Shown here piece by piece: positions 26,893-35,543 of a stretch of 64,000 bases of DNA. Numbering within the stretch: position 1 is the stretch's first letter; every line of letters begins with the position of its first letter. The notes beneath the pieces were generated by a model. That model was not told where the DNA came from. It searched no databases and was given only the letters and a program-made list of their open reading frames with translations. The position numbers were made by a program, and so were the translations under genes. This stretch comes from Mangrovicoccus sp049603835 (GTDB taxonomy: Bacteria > Pseudomonadota > Alphaproteobacteria > Rhodobacterales > Rhodobacteraceae), in the NCBI GenBank assembly GCA_049603835.1, contig JBMYSZ010000005.1, forward strand, positions 139,937 through 203,936. Direction: 5' to 3'.

Positions 26893-27602
26893 GTAGCGAG
26901 ATGGAATATGCCGAAGACGATATCGCCCGCGCGGGCGAGTATGTCTTGCATCTTCTATCCCCCGAAGCGCGCCGGGGTTTCGAAGCGCGCATGCGGCAAG
27001 AGCAAGCTTTGCGTCGTTTGGTGGCGGAATGGGAAATTGGGCTCGCCCCTCTGGCCGAGGATATTGCCGAAACCCCGGCGCCGCCTTGGCTGAAAGGTCG
27101 GATCGAAGATCGGCTGTTCCCCGCGATCGAGCCAAAGAAAGAACCTTTCTGGTCCAGCTGGCCTGGGATTGGCATTGGCATCAGCTCCATTGCCGCCATT
27201 TTCGCCTTGGCCGTTGTGTTGACCGAGCCGCATTTGCCGAGCTTTGACCAGATGGCAGCGACCCACCAGGCAGAGTTGGTCCGCGAAGGCAGCCCAATCA
27301 TCGCCCAGGCGCGTTTCTCGGTAGAAGATGGCTCCTTGCAGATCACCCGGCTAGAAGGCACCGCCCCGCCGGGACGGGTATTGCAGCTTTGGATGATCGA
27401 CGATCAGATGACCGGCCCGGCTTCGCTTGGCTTGCTGGCTGAAGATGCCATTGAAACGGTTGTGATTGTCCCCGAAGACCTGCGCGACAATCTGGTGTCC
27501 GGCACCGGGCTTTTGGAGATTTCCGAAGAGCCTCCGGGTGGCTCGCCCATCGGTCGCCCAACTGGCGCGGTCTTGGCTATCGGTCAGGTCGAAAGCCTCT
27601 AA
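26889..27602 (+). CDS. Anti-sigma factor, RskA-like
   Basis: A 237-aa protein with a cytoplasmic N-terminal ~90 residues (A-G-E-Y-V-L-H-L-L-S-P-E-A-R-R-G-F-E is typical of zinc-less anti-sigma domains). One membrane helix follows at about 95-115, then an extracytoplasmic RskA domain carrying L-Q-L-W-M-I and G-R-P-T-G-A-V-L-A. It should hold the ECF factor at the membrane until a signal triggers proteolysis. ATG 26889 overlaps the sigma gene's TGA and is preferred over the in-frame 26877, which would put the start further into the sigma gene. Confidence 0.87.
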   Translation: MSSEMEYAEDDIARAGEYVLHLLSPEARRGFEARMRQEQALRRLVAEWEIGLAPLAEDIAETPAPPWLKGRIEDRLFPAIEPKKEPFWSSWPGIGIGISSIAAIFALAVVLTEPHLPSFDQMAATHQAELVREGSPIIAQARFSVEDGSLQITRLEGTAPPGRVLQLWMIDDQMTGPASLGLLAEDAIETVVIVPEDLRDNLVSGTGLLEISEEPPGGSPIGRPTGAVLAIGQVESL

Positions 27603-27615
27603 GTCCAGCCCAATC

Positions 27616-27661
27616 AAATTGGAAACAAATCTGACCGTATGCGTCACTTTGTTTCCAATTT
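27616..27661. terminator. 14-bp perfect inverted repeat after the sigma/anti-sigma genes
   Basis: Arms AAATTGGAAACAAA and TTTGTTTCCAATTT, separated by 18 bases, begin 14 bases after the anti-sigma stop. The position suggests a transcription end or mRNA-stabilising hairpin; an operator role for the downstream RTX gene is possible. The remaining gap to 27810 is AT-rich and shows no other clear element. Confidence 0.5.
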
Positions 27662-27809
27662 CTATTTATTAACTTAACCAACTGAAATCAGGATTATTTT
27701 CTGTTTTCAGCATCTTAGACCTCTCTTTTCCGCTTATTCCTCGCCTTGACCCTATGTCTTTTATTAAACTACTCGACTTTCACAACTTGTCGAATGTGAG
27801 GGGTCAAAC

Positions 27810-28844
27810 ATGGCTGATATTTTTGGAACGCCGGTAGACGATATTCTGAAGGGCACGAAATTAGGTGATCTTCTGGATGGCGGAAAAGGCAATGATACGC
27901 TGAAAGGCCGCAATGGCGCAGATAAGCTCTTGGGCGGACGGGGCGCGGATTTGCTCAAAGCCGGTGGCGGCGATGATTTGCTCGAAGGCGGTACAGATGA
28001 TGACCGTCTCGAAGGCGGCAAAGGCGATGACAGCCTCACCGGCGGGACGGGCAATGACGTGCTCGATGGAGATAAAGGCGCGGATCTGCTTGTCGGCGGC
28101 GAGGGCAAGGATAGCCTTTATGGGGGCCGTGACAATGATACGCTTGATGGCGGTGATGGCAGCGATTTCCTCGATGGTGACAAAGGCAATGATAGCCTAA
28201 GCGGCGGTCAAGGCATGGATACGCTGATCGGTGGCAAAGGCGATGACACGCTCGAAGGCGGGCTGAATACCGATATCCTCGATGGCGGCAAGGGCGATGA
28301 TCTGCTTTATGCCTTTAGCTGGGCGGGCGAGCCTGTCCCGGCGCAAGATGCCAACGCTCAGGTAAATGCTGATGAGCCTCGCGCCGATAATGACCAGCTA
28401 ACCGGCGGCTCGGGCGCGGATACCTTTGTGTTCCGCTGGCTCATTGACGCCAAAGACGAAATCATCGCCAAACATACCGATGCCACCGGCGATATCGATT
28501 ATTCCATGAATGGCGTTGCCGGTGAGAATGACAATGTCCATGACCATTGGGTAGAAAGCATCGGCGTAAAGACCGTCACGGATTTCAACGCGAACCAAGA
28601 TACGCTGGTCTTTGAGGGCCATACGGTGCAGCTCGATACAGCCAGCTATCGCGATGTGGACGGCGATGGCGAACTCGATACGATCTTGGATTTTGTCTCT
28701 AATCAAGGCGGCAATGGCGGGGCCCATGATGGTGATGATGTGGGCCGGGTGATCCTGTTGGGCGTTGAAATTGACGCAGATGATATCACCGTTGACGCAG
28801 GCGTTTTCTATGGCGTCGAAGAGCCGTGGTCTGCTGCAGGCTAA
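27810..28844 (+). CDS. RTX (haemolysin-type calcium-binding) protein
   Basis: A 344-aa acidic protein. Residues about 10-170 consist of tandem G-G-x-G-x-D-x-L nonapeptides forming calcium-binding beta-rolls. The C-terminal part (about 195-340) has a D-T-F-V-F-R-W segment and N-x-D-x-L-V-F-E-G-H, typical of secretion-competent RTX ends. There is no N-terminal signal peptide, consistent with type I secretion; no transporter genes are nearby. No enzyme domain is visible, so it may be a surface or biofilm protein. A GAGGGGT site precedes the ATG. Confidence 0.85.
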   Translation: MADIFGTPVDDILKGTKLGDLLDGGKGNDTLKGRNGADKLLGGRGADLLKAGGGDDLLEGGTDDDRLEGGKGDDSLTGGTGNDVLDGDKGADLLVGGEGKDSLYGGRDNDTLDGGDGSDFLDGDKGNDSLSGGQGMDTLIGGKGDDTLEGGLNTDILDGGKGDDLLYAFSWAGEPVPAQDANAQVNADEPRADNDQLTGGSGADTFVFRWLIDAKDEIIAKHTDATGDIDYSMNGVAGENDNVHDHWVESIGVKTVTDFNANQDTLVFEGHTVQLDTASYRDVDGDGELDTILDFVSNQGGNGGAHDGDDVGRVILLGVEIDADDITVDAGVFYGVEEPWSAAG

Positions 28845-28851
28845 AACACCG

Positions 28852-28876
28852 AGCCCAGCGAAAAACTCGCTGGGCT
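28852..28876 (+). terminator. Hairpin after the RTX gene
   Basis: A 9-bp stem AGCCCAGCG/CGCTGGGCT with a 7-base loop lies 7 bases after the stop. It has no clear T run, so termination is likely but not classic. Confidence 0.55.
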
Positions 28877-29276
28877 TGACCCATCTCATTCAGAGTTCCC
28901 AAGATTTGTACTATAATATTCAGTGCATTAGAGAAATTATTCGAATTTCTAAAATTTTATTACTTTAGAATGAAACTTTTCATTTTGGCCGCCCGTGTCT
29001 TCTGATGTCTCGTCGGAAAACACAGGCCAAAGCTTGGTGTGACCCTCGCCGATTTGGGACATGTAAAAACCGATGCGGCGGATATTTCGGCGCATTTAGT
29101 GTGAACCAATATCAGTCTCAGGTGTTTGTTTACCAATAGTCAGCGCAAAACTCGAAAAACCCACCACTTTCGTGATTTGTCTGGCTTATGCGGCTCTGCC
29201 GGCCCCAAACGGCAGAGCCTGCCTAGCATCGGCCCTATTTCGGGCCGGTGCGTTTCTAACCTTTTGTAGGACTGCC
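28877..29276. other. Gene-free stretch
   Basis: About 400 bases between the RTX hairpin and the MsrB-like gene. The first half is AT-rich. I see no convincing gene, repeat or RNA; it presumably holds the promoter of the next gene. Confidence 0.4.
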
Positions 29277-29651
29277 ATGACCCAAATGTTATTCGAAAAC
29301 TTCGCCCCGCAATCTGTGACCGAGGCTTTGGGGGAAACATTATTCCGAGGCCCATGGCTGCCCCATCCGAAAATGCCCGCCATGTATCATTGCGCCCAAT
29401 GCGACGCGCCGCTCTATTCCAGCGATGCGCTCAAAGCTTTGCAGGGTGATTGGATCTTATTCAGCGCGTGCGACACCGAAAAAGCCGTGCGCACCCGCAT
29501 TGATGCCGGTTTCCGCACCCGGCGCCGCCTATGCTGCGGCAATTGCAAATGCAATCTGGGCTTTTTGTATCGCTATCAAAACGAGTCTCAAGGCATGCGC
29601 CACCGCATTCGGGCGGTTCAATTGGAAATGCGGCCTCTCTGTGTGACCTAA
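29277..29651 (+). CDS. Small MsrB-fold (Mss4-like) zinc protein, probably not a reductase
   Basis: A 124-aa protein. Y-H-C-A-Q-C-D-A-P-L-Y-S-S near residue 40 and C-C-G-N-C-K-C-N-L-G-F near 85 reproduce the two zinc C-x-x-C pairs and the C-x-x-x-L-G turn of methionine-sulfoxide reductase B. The catalytic R-Y-C-I-N segment normally found at the end is absent. It is therefore a zinc-binding relative of unknown function. The start is ATG 29277; the longer frame upstream is unlike the family. Confidence 0.5.
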   Translation: MTQMLFENFAPQSVTEALGETLFRGPWLPHPKMPAMYHCAQCDAPLYSSDALKALQGDWILFSACDTEKAVRTRIDAGFRTRRRLCCGNCKCNLGFLYRYQNESQGMRHRIRAVQLEMRPLCVT

Positions 29652-29752
29652 AGCGTTTCGAGAAAAGTTAGAGACCGCCAGGCAGCGCGACATTTCGGAC
29701 AAATTCGGCCCAACCGATACGAATTGGTTTGATTTAAATAGTGGGCTATGTT

Positions 29753-29774
29753 TTTAAATAGCTCGCTATTTAAA
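29753..29774. promoter_or_regulatory. 22-bp palindrome ahead of a membrane-protein gene
   Basis: TTTAAATAGC and GCTATTTAAA are perfect 10-bp arms around TC, ending 10 bases before the ATG at 29785. A related half (ATTTAAATAG) lies about 20 bases upstream. It looks like a repressor operator or a start-region hairpin that could hide the ribosome site. Confidence 0.45.
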
Positions 29775-29784
29775 TGAGGCTGCT

Positions 29785-30252
29785 ATGCGACCACTGATCC
29801 ATAAAATCAGCGCCATTTTGGCGCTTTGCTTAATCGCCAGCTTTTGGGTGGCGACGGTGATTTCCGAAATCTTCTTGGACCCACCCCAGATAACCCTAGT
29901 CAAAACCCTGATCCCTTATGGGTTTTTACTGCTGATCCCCGCATTGGCCCTCACCGGGGCCACGGGGATGCAAATGGGCCGCCGCGCGAAAACCGGGCCC
30001 GTCTTGGCAAAGCGCAAACGCATGCCCTTTATTGCGGCAAATGGGATTTTGGTATTGGTGCCGGTGGCGCTGATCCTCGCGGTCAAAGCCCGACAAGGCC
30101 AATTCGACAGCGTCTTTTACCTGTTGCAGGGGGTAGAGTTGCTCTTTGGCGCCATCAATCTTTGCTTAATCGGTCTGAATATCCGCGATGGACGACGGAT
30201 CACCGCCGCCAGACATCCCAACACAGAAAAACCCCGCCAGATCGAAATCTGA
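29785..30252 (+). CDS. Unrecognised four-helix membrane protein
   Basis: A 155-aa protein with four hydrophobic segments (about residues 8-27, 42-62, 85-102 and 115-134) and a basic C-terminus. I do not recognise the family. It is preceded by a strong AT-rich palindrome at its start region, and its stop codon lies within the terminator hairpin at 30232, so it forms a single-gene unit. Confidence 0.7.
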   Translation: MRPLIHKISAILALCLIASFWVATVISEIFLDPPQITLVKTLIPYGFLLLIPALALTGATGMQMGRRAKTGPVLAKRKRMPFIAANGILVLVPVALILAVKARQGQFDSVFYLLQGVELLFGAINLCLIGLNIRDGRRITAARHPNTEKPRQIEI

Positions 30253-30262
30253 CGGGGCTTTT
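30232..30262 (+). terminator. Intrinsic terminator overlapping the gene end
   Basis: An 11-position stem (30232-30242 with 30247-30257, one mismatch), a 4-base loop and then CTTTT. It includes the stop codon of the membrane-protein gene. Confidence 0.8.
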
Positions 30263-30339
30263 GCACTCTTGCTTGGCTCTGACACAGGCGCGCGTCAGAG
30301 CCTTGCAGGAGCGACCACTGAACTTACGAATTGCGAGGC

Positions 30340-30834
30340 TTACGACTTCCCAAGCGAACGCAGCATCCAAGTCGCTTTTTCGTGGAAAGCCGAGCGAGCA
30401 ATAGCCATGTCTTCGGTCACCGGGTCGTCCTCACCGGCCAATTCAACCAAAGCATGGAGCCGATGCGCCAAACGTTCATGATCGCTGGTCAATTCTTCGA
30501 TCATCTCGCCAGCGCTCGGGGCTTTCTTCGGCGAAGAAATCACCGATTGCTCGCCCATCCAATCCAGGCTCCAAGGGGCCAGAAAACCCAAAGCGCGCAC
30601 GCGCTCGGCAATTTCATCGGCTGCCTTGAACAGGTCATTATATTGATCTTCGGTCAAATTATGCAGCGAGTAAAACATCGGGCCTTCCACATTCCAGTGA
30701 TAGGCATGGGTCTTGAACATCAGCCGGTAAGTGTCGGACAGGATATCTGCTAGGCCTTTGGCGATAGCCTCACGATTTTCCGCACCAGTATTAACTTTCG
30801 TACCTTCCGGGGCAACGCGTAGGGCTTCGGTCAT
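30340..30834 (-). CDS. dps: Dps-family ferritin-like DNA-protection protein
   Basis: A 164-aa four-helix-bundle protein. H-A-Y-H-W-N-V-E-G-P-M-F and D-E-I-A-E-R-V-R-A-L-G form the Dps ferroxidase site (H, then D and E), and a W-M-L-R-S-L-G end is typical. It stores iron and protects DNA from peroxide in starved or stressed cells. The start is ATG 30834 with GGAGGA upstream; the longer TTG start is less likely. Together with CsbD and the ECF factor it suggests a stress-related neighbourhood. Confidence 0.92.
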   Translation of the reverse strand: MTEALRVAPEGTKVNTGAENREAIAKGLADILSDTYRLMFKTHAYHWNVEGPMFYSLHNLTEDQYNDLFKAADEIAERVRALGFLAPWSLDWMGEQSVISSPKKAPSAGEMIEELTSDHERLAHRLHALVELAGEDDPVTEDMAIARSAFHEKATWMLRSLGKS

Positions 30835-31039
30835 GGGGTCCTCCAATTGATTTCCGTTTCCATTTCGTACACCTCCCCAACGCGCGTTATTTGGAAGGGT
30901 TCCAGAAAATTTACCCTGAATTGCGAAAACCCTGACCAGCGCGTCAGCGTGCCCTAGACAACTCTGACCGAATTCGGTTGTCCGGCTTTGTTAGCAGGAG
31001 GATACTAAAAGTATCATTTGCAGCTGAAGGATCACGCAG

Positions 31040-32656
31040 ATGAAACATTGGCCGATCATCGCCAGTTTAATCGCAATCGGGGTGATAGCGAATTTCCTGC
31101 TGCCGCAATTTTTCACCCCTCCCCCATCGCTCGCGATCCTCTCTGGCTCGGAAAACCGGACCCTCGCGCCGATCATCAAAAGCTGGTCTGACGAAAATAA
31201 CGTCAAAGTCACCCTCGACTATGCGGGCTCCGTCGATATCAGCCGGGAATTATCCAAAGGGGCAGACAGCCGCTATGATGCGGTTTGGCCCGCCCATTCT
31301 CTGTGGATCGATTTGGGCGATGAACAGCATGTGGTTATTCACCGTCGCTCTATCCTAACCTCGCCGGTGGTCTTGGCGCTGAAACGCTCCATCGCCCAAG
31401 AGCTGGATTGGGAAGGCCGCAATGATCTGACGATCGAGGACATCGCCGCCGCGGCACAAGCCAAATCCTTTCGCCTCGCTATGACCTCTGCCACCCAGTC
31501 CAATTCCGGCGCTTCGGCCTATCTGGGCTTTTTGCACGCCCTGTCCGGGAAGCCCGAGCCCTTGACCCTTGCGGCCCTGGATGACCCGGATTTGCAAGAG
31601 CAGATACGCGGGCTACTGGCCCAGATCGACCGGTCCTCAGGCTCTTCGGGCTGGCTCAAAGATATGCTGGTAGCAAACCCGGACCGCTTCGATGCGATGG
31701 TCAATTACGAAGCCATGGCGCTTGAGGCAAACCAAGCCTTGATCGCAGCCGAGCAAGAGCCGCTTTATCTGATTTATCCGGTCAATGGGATCGCTGTAGC
31801 CGATAGCCCCCTTGGCCTGATCGACAAAGGCGATCCAAAAACCGAAGAAGCGTTTTTAGCGCTGCAAGCCCATCTGCTATCAGGAAAAATCCAACAAAGC
31901 CTGATCGCCCAAGGTCGCCGCGCCGGGCTGGTAGATGTGACGAATTCCGAGTTGATTAGGCGGAGTCTGCCGATCTGGAACAGCGCTTTTGGCACGGATC
32001 TAAGCCGCGAAATCACGCCGGTTCCCACCCCAGAGGCGGAGGTGATCCAAAAGGCGCTGACCCTTTATCAAACTGATCTGCGCAAACCCTCGCTCACGGT
32101 TTGGGTGCTGGATGTGTCGGGTTCAATGGAGGGCAAACCGCTAAATCAGCTGAAAACCGCCATGCGCATGCTGTTTGACCCCAACCAGGTGGCAGAGCTG
32201 CTATTGCAACCCGCGCCCAAAGATATCACGATCATTCTGCCTTTTAACGCGGACATCCAAGAGCCGATCACCATCACCGGCAATTCAAGCGCAGAGCTGG
32301 CCAAGGCTCGGGTTTTTATCACAGCATTAGAAGCGGATGGCGGCACGGATATCTATTACGCCCTCTACAAAGCTTTGCAGGCGATTGAACCCTATCTGGA
32401 CCAAGACATCCTCGAAAGCCATCTGCCGGCAATCGTGGTGATGACCGATGGGCGCTCAGAAACTGGCAATCGCGAGCCACTATTTAATTGGATGCAGGGC
32501 AATCCTTATTCGCTGGATATTCCAATTCATAGCATCGCCTTTGGCCAAGCGGATCTAAACCAGCTAACCGAACTGACCCAAACCACAATTGGCCGGCTCT
32601 TTTCCGCGTCAGATAACTTGGCCCAATCCCTGAGATCGGCCAAAGGCTATAACTGA
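31040..32656 (+). CDS. Solute-binding-like domain fused to a von Willebrand A domain
   Basis: A 538-aa protein with one N-terminal membrane helix or signal anchor (residues 6-25). Residues about 33-320 resemble an ABC-type substrate-binding protein (L-A-I-L-S-G-S-E-N, A-G-S-V-D-I-S-R-E-L, Y-D-A-V-W-P). Residues about 350-535 are a VWA domain with the MIDAS motif D-V-S-G-S, a later T in D-G-G-T-D and D-G-R-S-E. The build suggests an envelope protein that binds a ligand and a protein partner through a metal site. No transporter genes adjoin it. The function is unknown. Confidence 0.75.
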   Translation: MKHWPIIASLIAIGVIANFLLPQFFTPPPSLAILSGSENRTLAPIIKSWSDENNVKVTLDYAGSVDISRELSKGADSRYDAVWPAHSLWIDLGDEQHVVIHRRSILTSPVVLALKRSIAQELDWEGRNDLTIEDIAAAAQAKSFRLAMTSATQSNSGASAYLGFLHALSGKPEPLTLAALDDPDLQEQIRGLLAQIDRSSGSSGWLKDMLVANPDRFDAMVNYEAMALEANQALIAAEQEPLYLIYPVNGIAVADSPLGLIDKGDPKTEEAFLALQAHLLSGKIQQSLIAQGRRAGLVDVTNSELIRRSLPIWNSAFGTDLSREITPVPTPEAEVIQKALTLYQTDLRKPSLTVWVLDVSGSMEGKPLNQLKTAMRMLFDPNQVAELLLQPAPKDITIILPFNADIQEPITITGNSSAELAKARVFITALEADGGTDIYYALYKALQAIEPYLDQDILESHLPAIVVMTDGRSETGNREPLFNWMQGNPYSLDIPIHSIAFGQADLNQLTELTQTTIGRLFSASDNLAQSLRSAKGYN

Positions 32657-32726
32657 CGCCGCTCTAGACAGTAATTGACCCTTACGGCAAAAGACATGGG
32701 AATAGTGCCGTAAGAAAGTTTTGCCG

Positions 32727-34013
32727 ATGCGTCCCGGTATGGAAGTCACCCTAGAGCATATCCGCGAATTGGCGGGGTCTTCGGCTGGGCTTGGCGTGGC
32801 GCTTTTGGTGCTGCTGGGGCTGGCCATGCGCCTGCGGGAAACCCCGGCGCCGCGGCTTTATATCTGGGCGATGATCGGATTTTTCCTGATCGACGGCTTG
32901 GATATGCTCGATGATATCGCGCTAGAGGTCCCCTATCCCGTCCTGCCCCTGCCGCTTTGGCTGATCGGCTGGGAATTGGTGCTTTATCCCGGCTATATGA
33001 TCTGCCTGTGGCTCTTTGTGCGCGGGCTGACCAGCGCTGATCCGCGCCTGCGACCGGGCGATATCCTGCATCTTTTGCCACTTTTGGTGACGTTGATCGT
33101 GCTTTTGCCCCTGCTGACCATGTCGGGCGATGCTAAAAACCAGGACTGGGATTTCGACAATCCCGAGAATTTGCGCATGATCCTGGCTGGGATCGGCTAT
33201 GATCTGGCGCTGTTCATCTGGATTGGCTCGCTTGTGGTCTATGGCACGCTCTGCGTCCGGCGCCTCACCTTGCACAAGAAAAACATCCGCCGGGTGTTTT
33301 CCGATCTCGAAGGCAAAGCGCTTTTGTGGCTCGATATGCTGGTGGCGACGATTTTGATCCTCGCGGGCATTGTGCTGCTGGATGAAATCCTGGCTCTGAT
33401 GGGCCTGCCCATTATCCGCAATGGCATGGCGGATCTGGTCTTTGACCTTGGGATGAGTATTTCCATGGGGATCTTTGCCCTACGCGCTGTGCCGCCCCTG
33501 CCTGCCTGGTCGCAAGAAATCATCGCCGCGGAAAACGAAGCCCGCAAAGCCGCCGATCCGGCCTCAATTGCGGAACCAGATCCTGCGCCCTCCCCCAAAA
33601 CCGCGCCGCCAAAACAAAGCGCGAAAACCGCAAAACGCTATGCCCGGTCTGGCCTGACCGAAGAGGATCTGACCCGCCTCGCAGAACGGTTAGAGGCGCG
33701 GATGAGCCGGGATAAGCTTTGGCGCGACAGCACGCTCAATCTGCAAAGCCTGGCCGAAGCCGCCGCCATGGCGCCGATCCATCTGTCAGAGGTGCTTAAT
33801 ACCCGCATCGGCGCATCCTTTTACGACTATGTGAACCGGCTGCGGGTCGAAGAGGCCTGCTCGCTGCTCACCAGCACCGATATGACCGTGCTCGATATTT
33901 CCGAAGCCGTGGGGTTCAACGCGAAATCCACCTTTAATGCCAGTTTCAAACGTCTGACCGGCAAGACCCCTTCGGCCTGGCGCAGCGCGGGCGGTGAAGG
34001 ACAGCCGGGCTAA
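32727..34013 (+). CDS. Membrane-anchored AraC-family regulator
   Basis: A 428-aa protein. The N-terminal ~250 residues hold seven hydrophobic helices (7TM-type sensor). A charged Pro/Lys linker follows (about 270-310). The C-terminal ~110 residues are an AraC DNA-binding domain, with L-N-L-Q-S-L-A-E-A-A-A-M-A-P-I-H-L-S-E and D-I-S-E-A-V-G-F-N-A-K-S-T-F-N-A-S-F-K-R-L-T-G-K-T-P. It should sense an envelope or extracellular cue and act on DNA from the membrane. ATG 32727 is used; the track-length start at 32721 would be TTG. It lies between the VWA protein and a convergent SulP gene. Confidence 0.85.
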   Translation: MRPGMEVTLEHIRELAGSSAGLGVALLVLLGLAMRLRETPAPRLYIWAMIGFFLIDGLDMLDDIALEVPYPVLPLPLWLIGWELVLYPGYMICLWLFVRGLTSADPRLRPGDILHLLPLLVTLIVLLPLLTMSGDAKNQDWDFDNPENLRMILAGIGYDLALFIWIGSLVVYGTLCVRRLTLHKKNIRRVFSDLEGKALLWLDMLVATILILAGIVLLDEILALMGLPIIRNGMADLVFDLGMSISMGIFALRAVPPLPAWSQEIIAAENEARKAADPASIAEPDPAPSPKTAPPKQSAKTAKRYARSGLTEEDLTRLAERLEARMSRDKLWRDSTLNLQSLAEAAAMAPIHLSEVLNTRIGASFYDYVNRLRVEEACSLLTSTDMTVLDISEAVGFNAKSTFNASFKRLTGKTPSAWRSAGGEGQPG

Positions 34014-34036
34014 ATCCGGGCTGCCCTCGAAACGCT

Positions 34037-35299
34037 TTACCGTTTCGGCACATCCCAATCCGATGGCGGCACATCCCGGCGTTGCAATCGCAAGGCCAGC
34101 CCCACCGCAACCCCGACGCCAATCGCGACAGTCAAATCCGCCACAACGGTCAAAATCAGGGTCAAAAGTAGCAAAACCTGATCAGACCGGCGGTCTCGCA
34201 AATAGCCTGCCCAGCGATGCGGCTCGCTCATATTCCAAGCGGTCAAAATTAGGAGCCCCGCCAAAGCGGGCATCGCCAGATATCCCGCGAGCGGCGCCGC
34301 AACCAGCATCACCACCAGGATCATCACCGCATGCACCAGGCCCGCCACCGGCGTTTTGCCACCCGCCCGCACATTCGTCGCCGTCCGTGCAATTGCACCA
34401 GTGGCTGGCAAACCGCCAAAGAGGGCCGAGCCAATATTCGCCGCCCCCTGGGCCAAGAGCTCGGCATTGGGCCGATGTTGCCCCGCGATCATCCGATCCG
34501 CCACCATCGCCGATAAAAGCGACTCGATCCCAGCGAGAAAGGCTATGACAAAGGCGCTTGGCAAAAGCTCCGATATCTTGGCCAGGCTCATATCCGGCAG
34601 GGCTGGCAAGGGCAGACCGCTTTGCAAAGCGCCAAACCGGGACTGAATCGTATCCACCGGCAGCGCGAAAATCGCCACCATGGCCGAGGTCACCGCCACC
34701 GCAACAATCAAGCCGGGCCATTTCGGCGCCATTCTACGCAAGAGCGTGATCAGCCCCATAGAGCCAAGCCCAATAGCCAGAGCGGCCGGGGTCAGACTAT
34801 CCCGCGCGCTCCACAAAGCGGCGATCTTGCCAAAGAACTCCGCCGGAACCTGATCAACCGACAGTCCCGCCAGGTCTTTGAGCTGGCTCGTGGCAATGAT
34901 CACCGCAATTCCGATGGTAAAGCCATTGATCACAGCTTCGGGCACCAGCCGCATCAGCCGCCCGGCCCGGCAAAAGCCACCAATCACCAAAATCACCCCA
35001 GCCATCAGCGTGGCCAAGACCAAACCGTCATAGCCATGGGCCTCGATCACCCCATAAACCACCACGATAAAAGCGCCGGTCGGCCCCCCGATTTGCACCC
35101 GGCTTCCGCCCAAAAGCGAAATCAAGAAGCCCGCCACCACCGCCGTGACCAGCCCCTGAGACGGCCCCGCGCCTGAAGCAATCGCGATCGCCAGGCTCAA
35201 CGGCAAAGCCACCATGGCAACGGTAATCCCGGCCAGGATATCAGCGCGCAATGTCGCGCGGTCATAGTTTTGGAGGGTCGTCCAAAGCTTTGGCGTCAT
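34037..35299 (-). CDS. SulP-family anion transporter without STAS domain
   Basis: A 420-aa protein with about 11-12 hydrophobic segments. It carries the SulP signature near the start (L-R-A-D-I-L-A-G-I-T-V-A-M-V-A-L-P-L-S-L-A, then G-G-S-R-V-Q-I-G-G-P-T-G-A-F). It ends in a short basic tail with no STAS domain, so it is shorter than most sulfate permeases and could carry sulfate, bicarbonate or another anion. Start ATG 35299 has an AGGTGAG site; the longer frame starts earlier without one. Its end faces the AraC gene. Confidence 0.85.
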   Translation of the reverse strand: MTPKLWTTLQNYDRATLRADILAGITVAMVALPLSLAIAIASGAGPSQGLVTAVVAGFLISLLGGSRVQIGGPTGAFIVVVYGVIEAHGYDGLVLATLMAGVILVIGGFCRAGRLMRLVPEAVINGFTIGIAVIIATSQLKDLAGLSVDQVPAEFFGKIAALWSARDSLTPAALAIGLGSMGLITLLRRMAPKWPGLIVAVAVTSAMVAIFALPVDTIQSRFGALQSGLPLPALPDMSLAKISELLPSAFVIAFLAGIESLLSAMVADRMIAGQHRPNAELLAQGAANIGSALFGGLPATGAIARTATNVRAGGKTPVAGLVHAVMILVVMLVAAPLAGYLAMPALAGLLILTAWNMSEPHRWAGYLRDRRSDQVLLLLTLILTVVADLTVAIGVGVAVGLALRLQRRDVPPSDWDVPKR

Positions 35300-35543
35300 C
35301 TCACCTGCCCCGTATTGGCCCATGCGGTCTTAGCAAAAGCTCTTATTTTGGCTTATGGCAGCCAATGGGGTCTTTCGTCACGACAATTCCGTGCCGTAGC
35401 AGTCCAGCCGGCCTATCCCCTTGCGCAAAAGGCATAGACGCAATGCAATAAGGTCCTGCAAAATAGCAGAATTCCTGCCTATCCAGATATTGGCCCGACC
35501 CGCTATGCATATTCCTATCCGCAGTCAGCAAAGGAGACCTGCG

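Noticed and set aside
29172..29276. N-terminal extension of the MsrB-like gene
   Set aside because: The extra 35 residues do not resemble the family; ATG 29277 gives a usual start.
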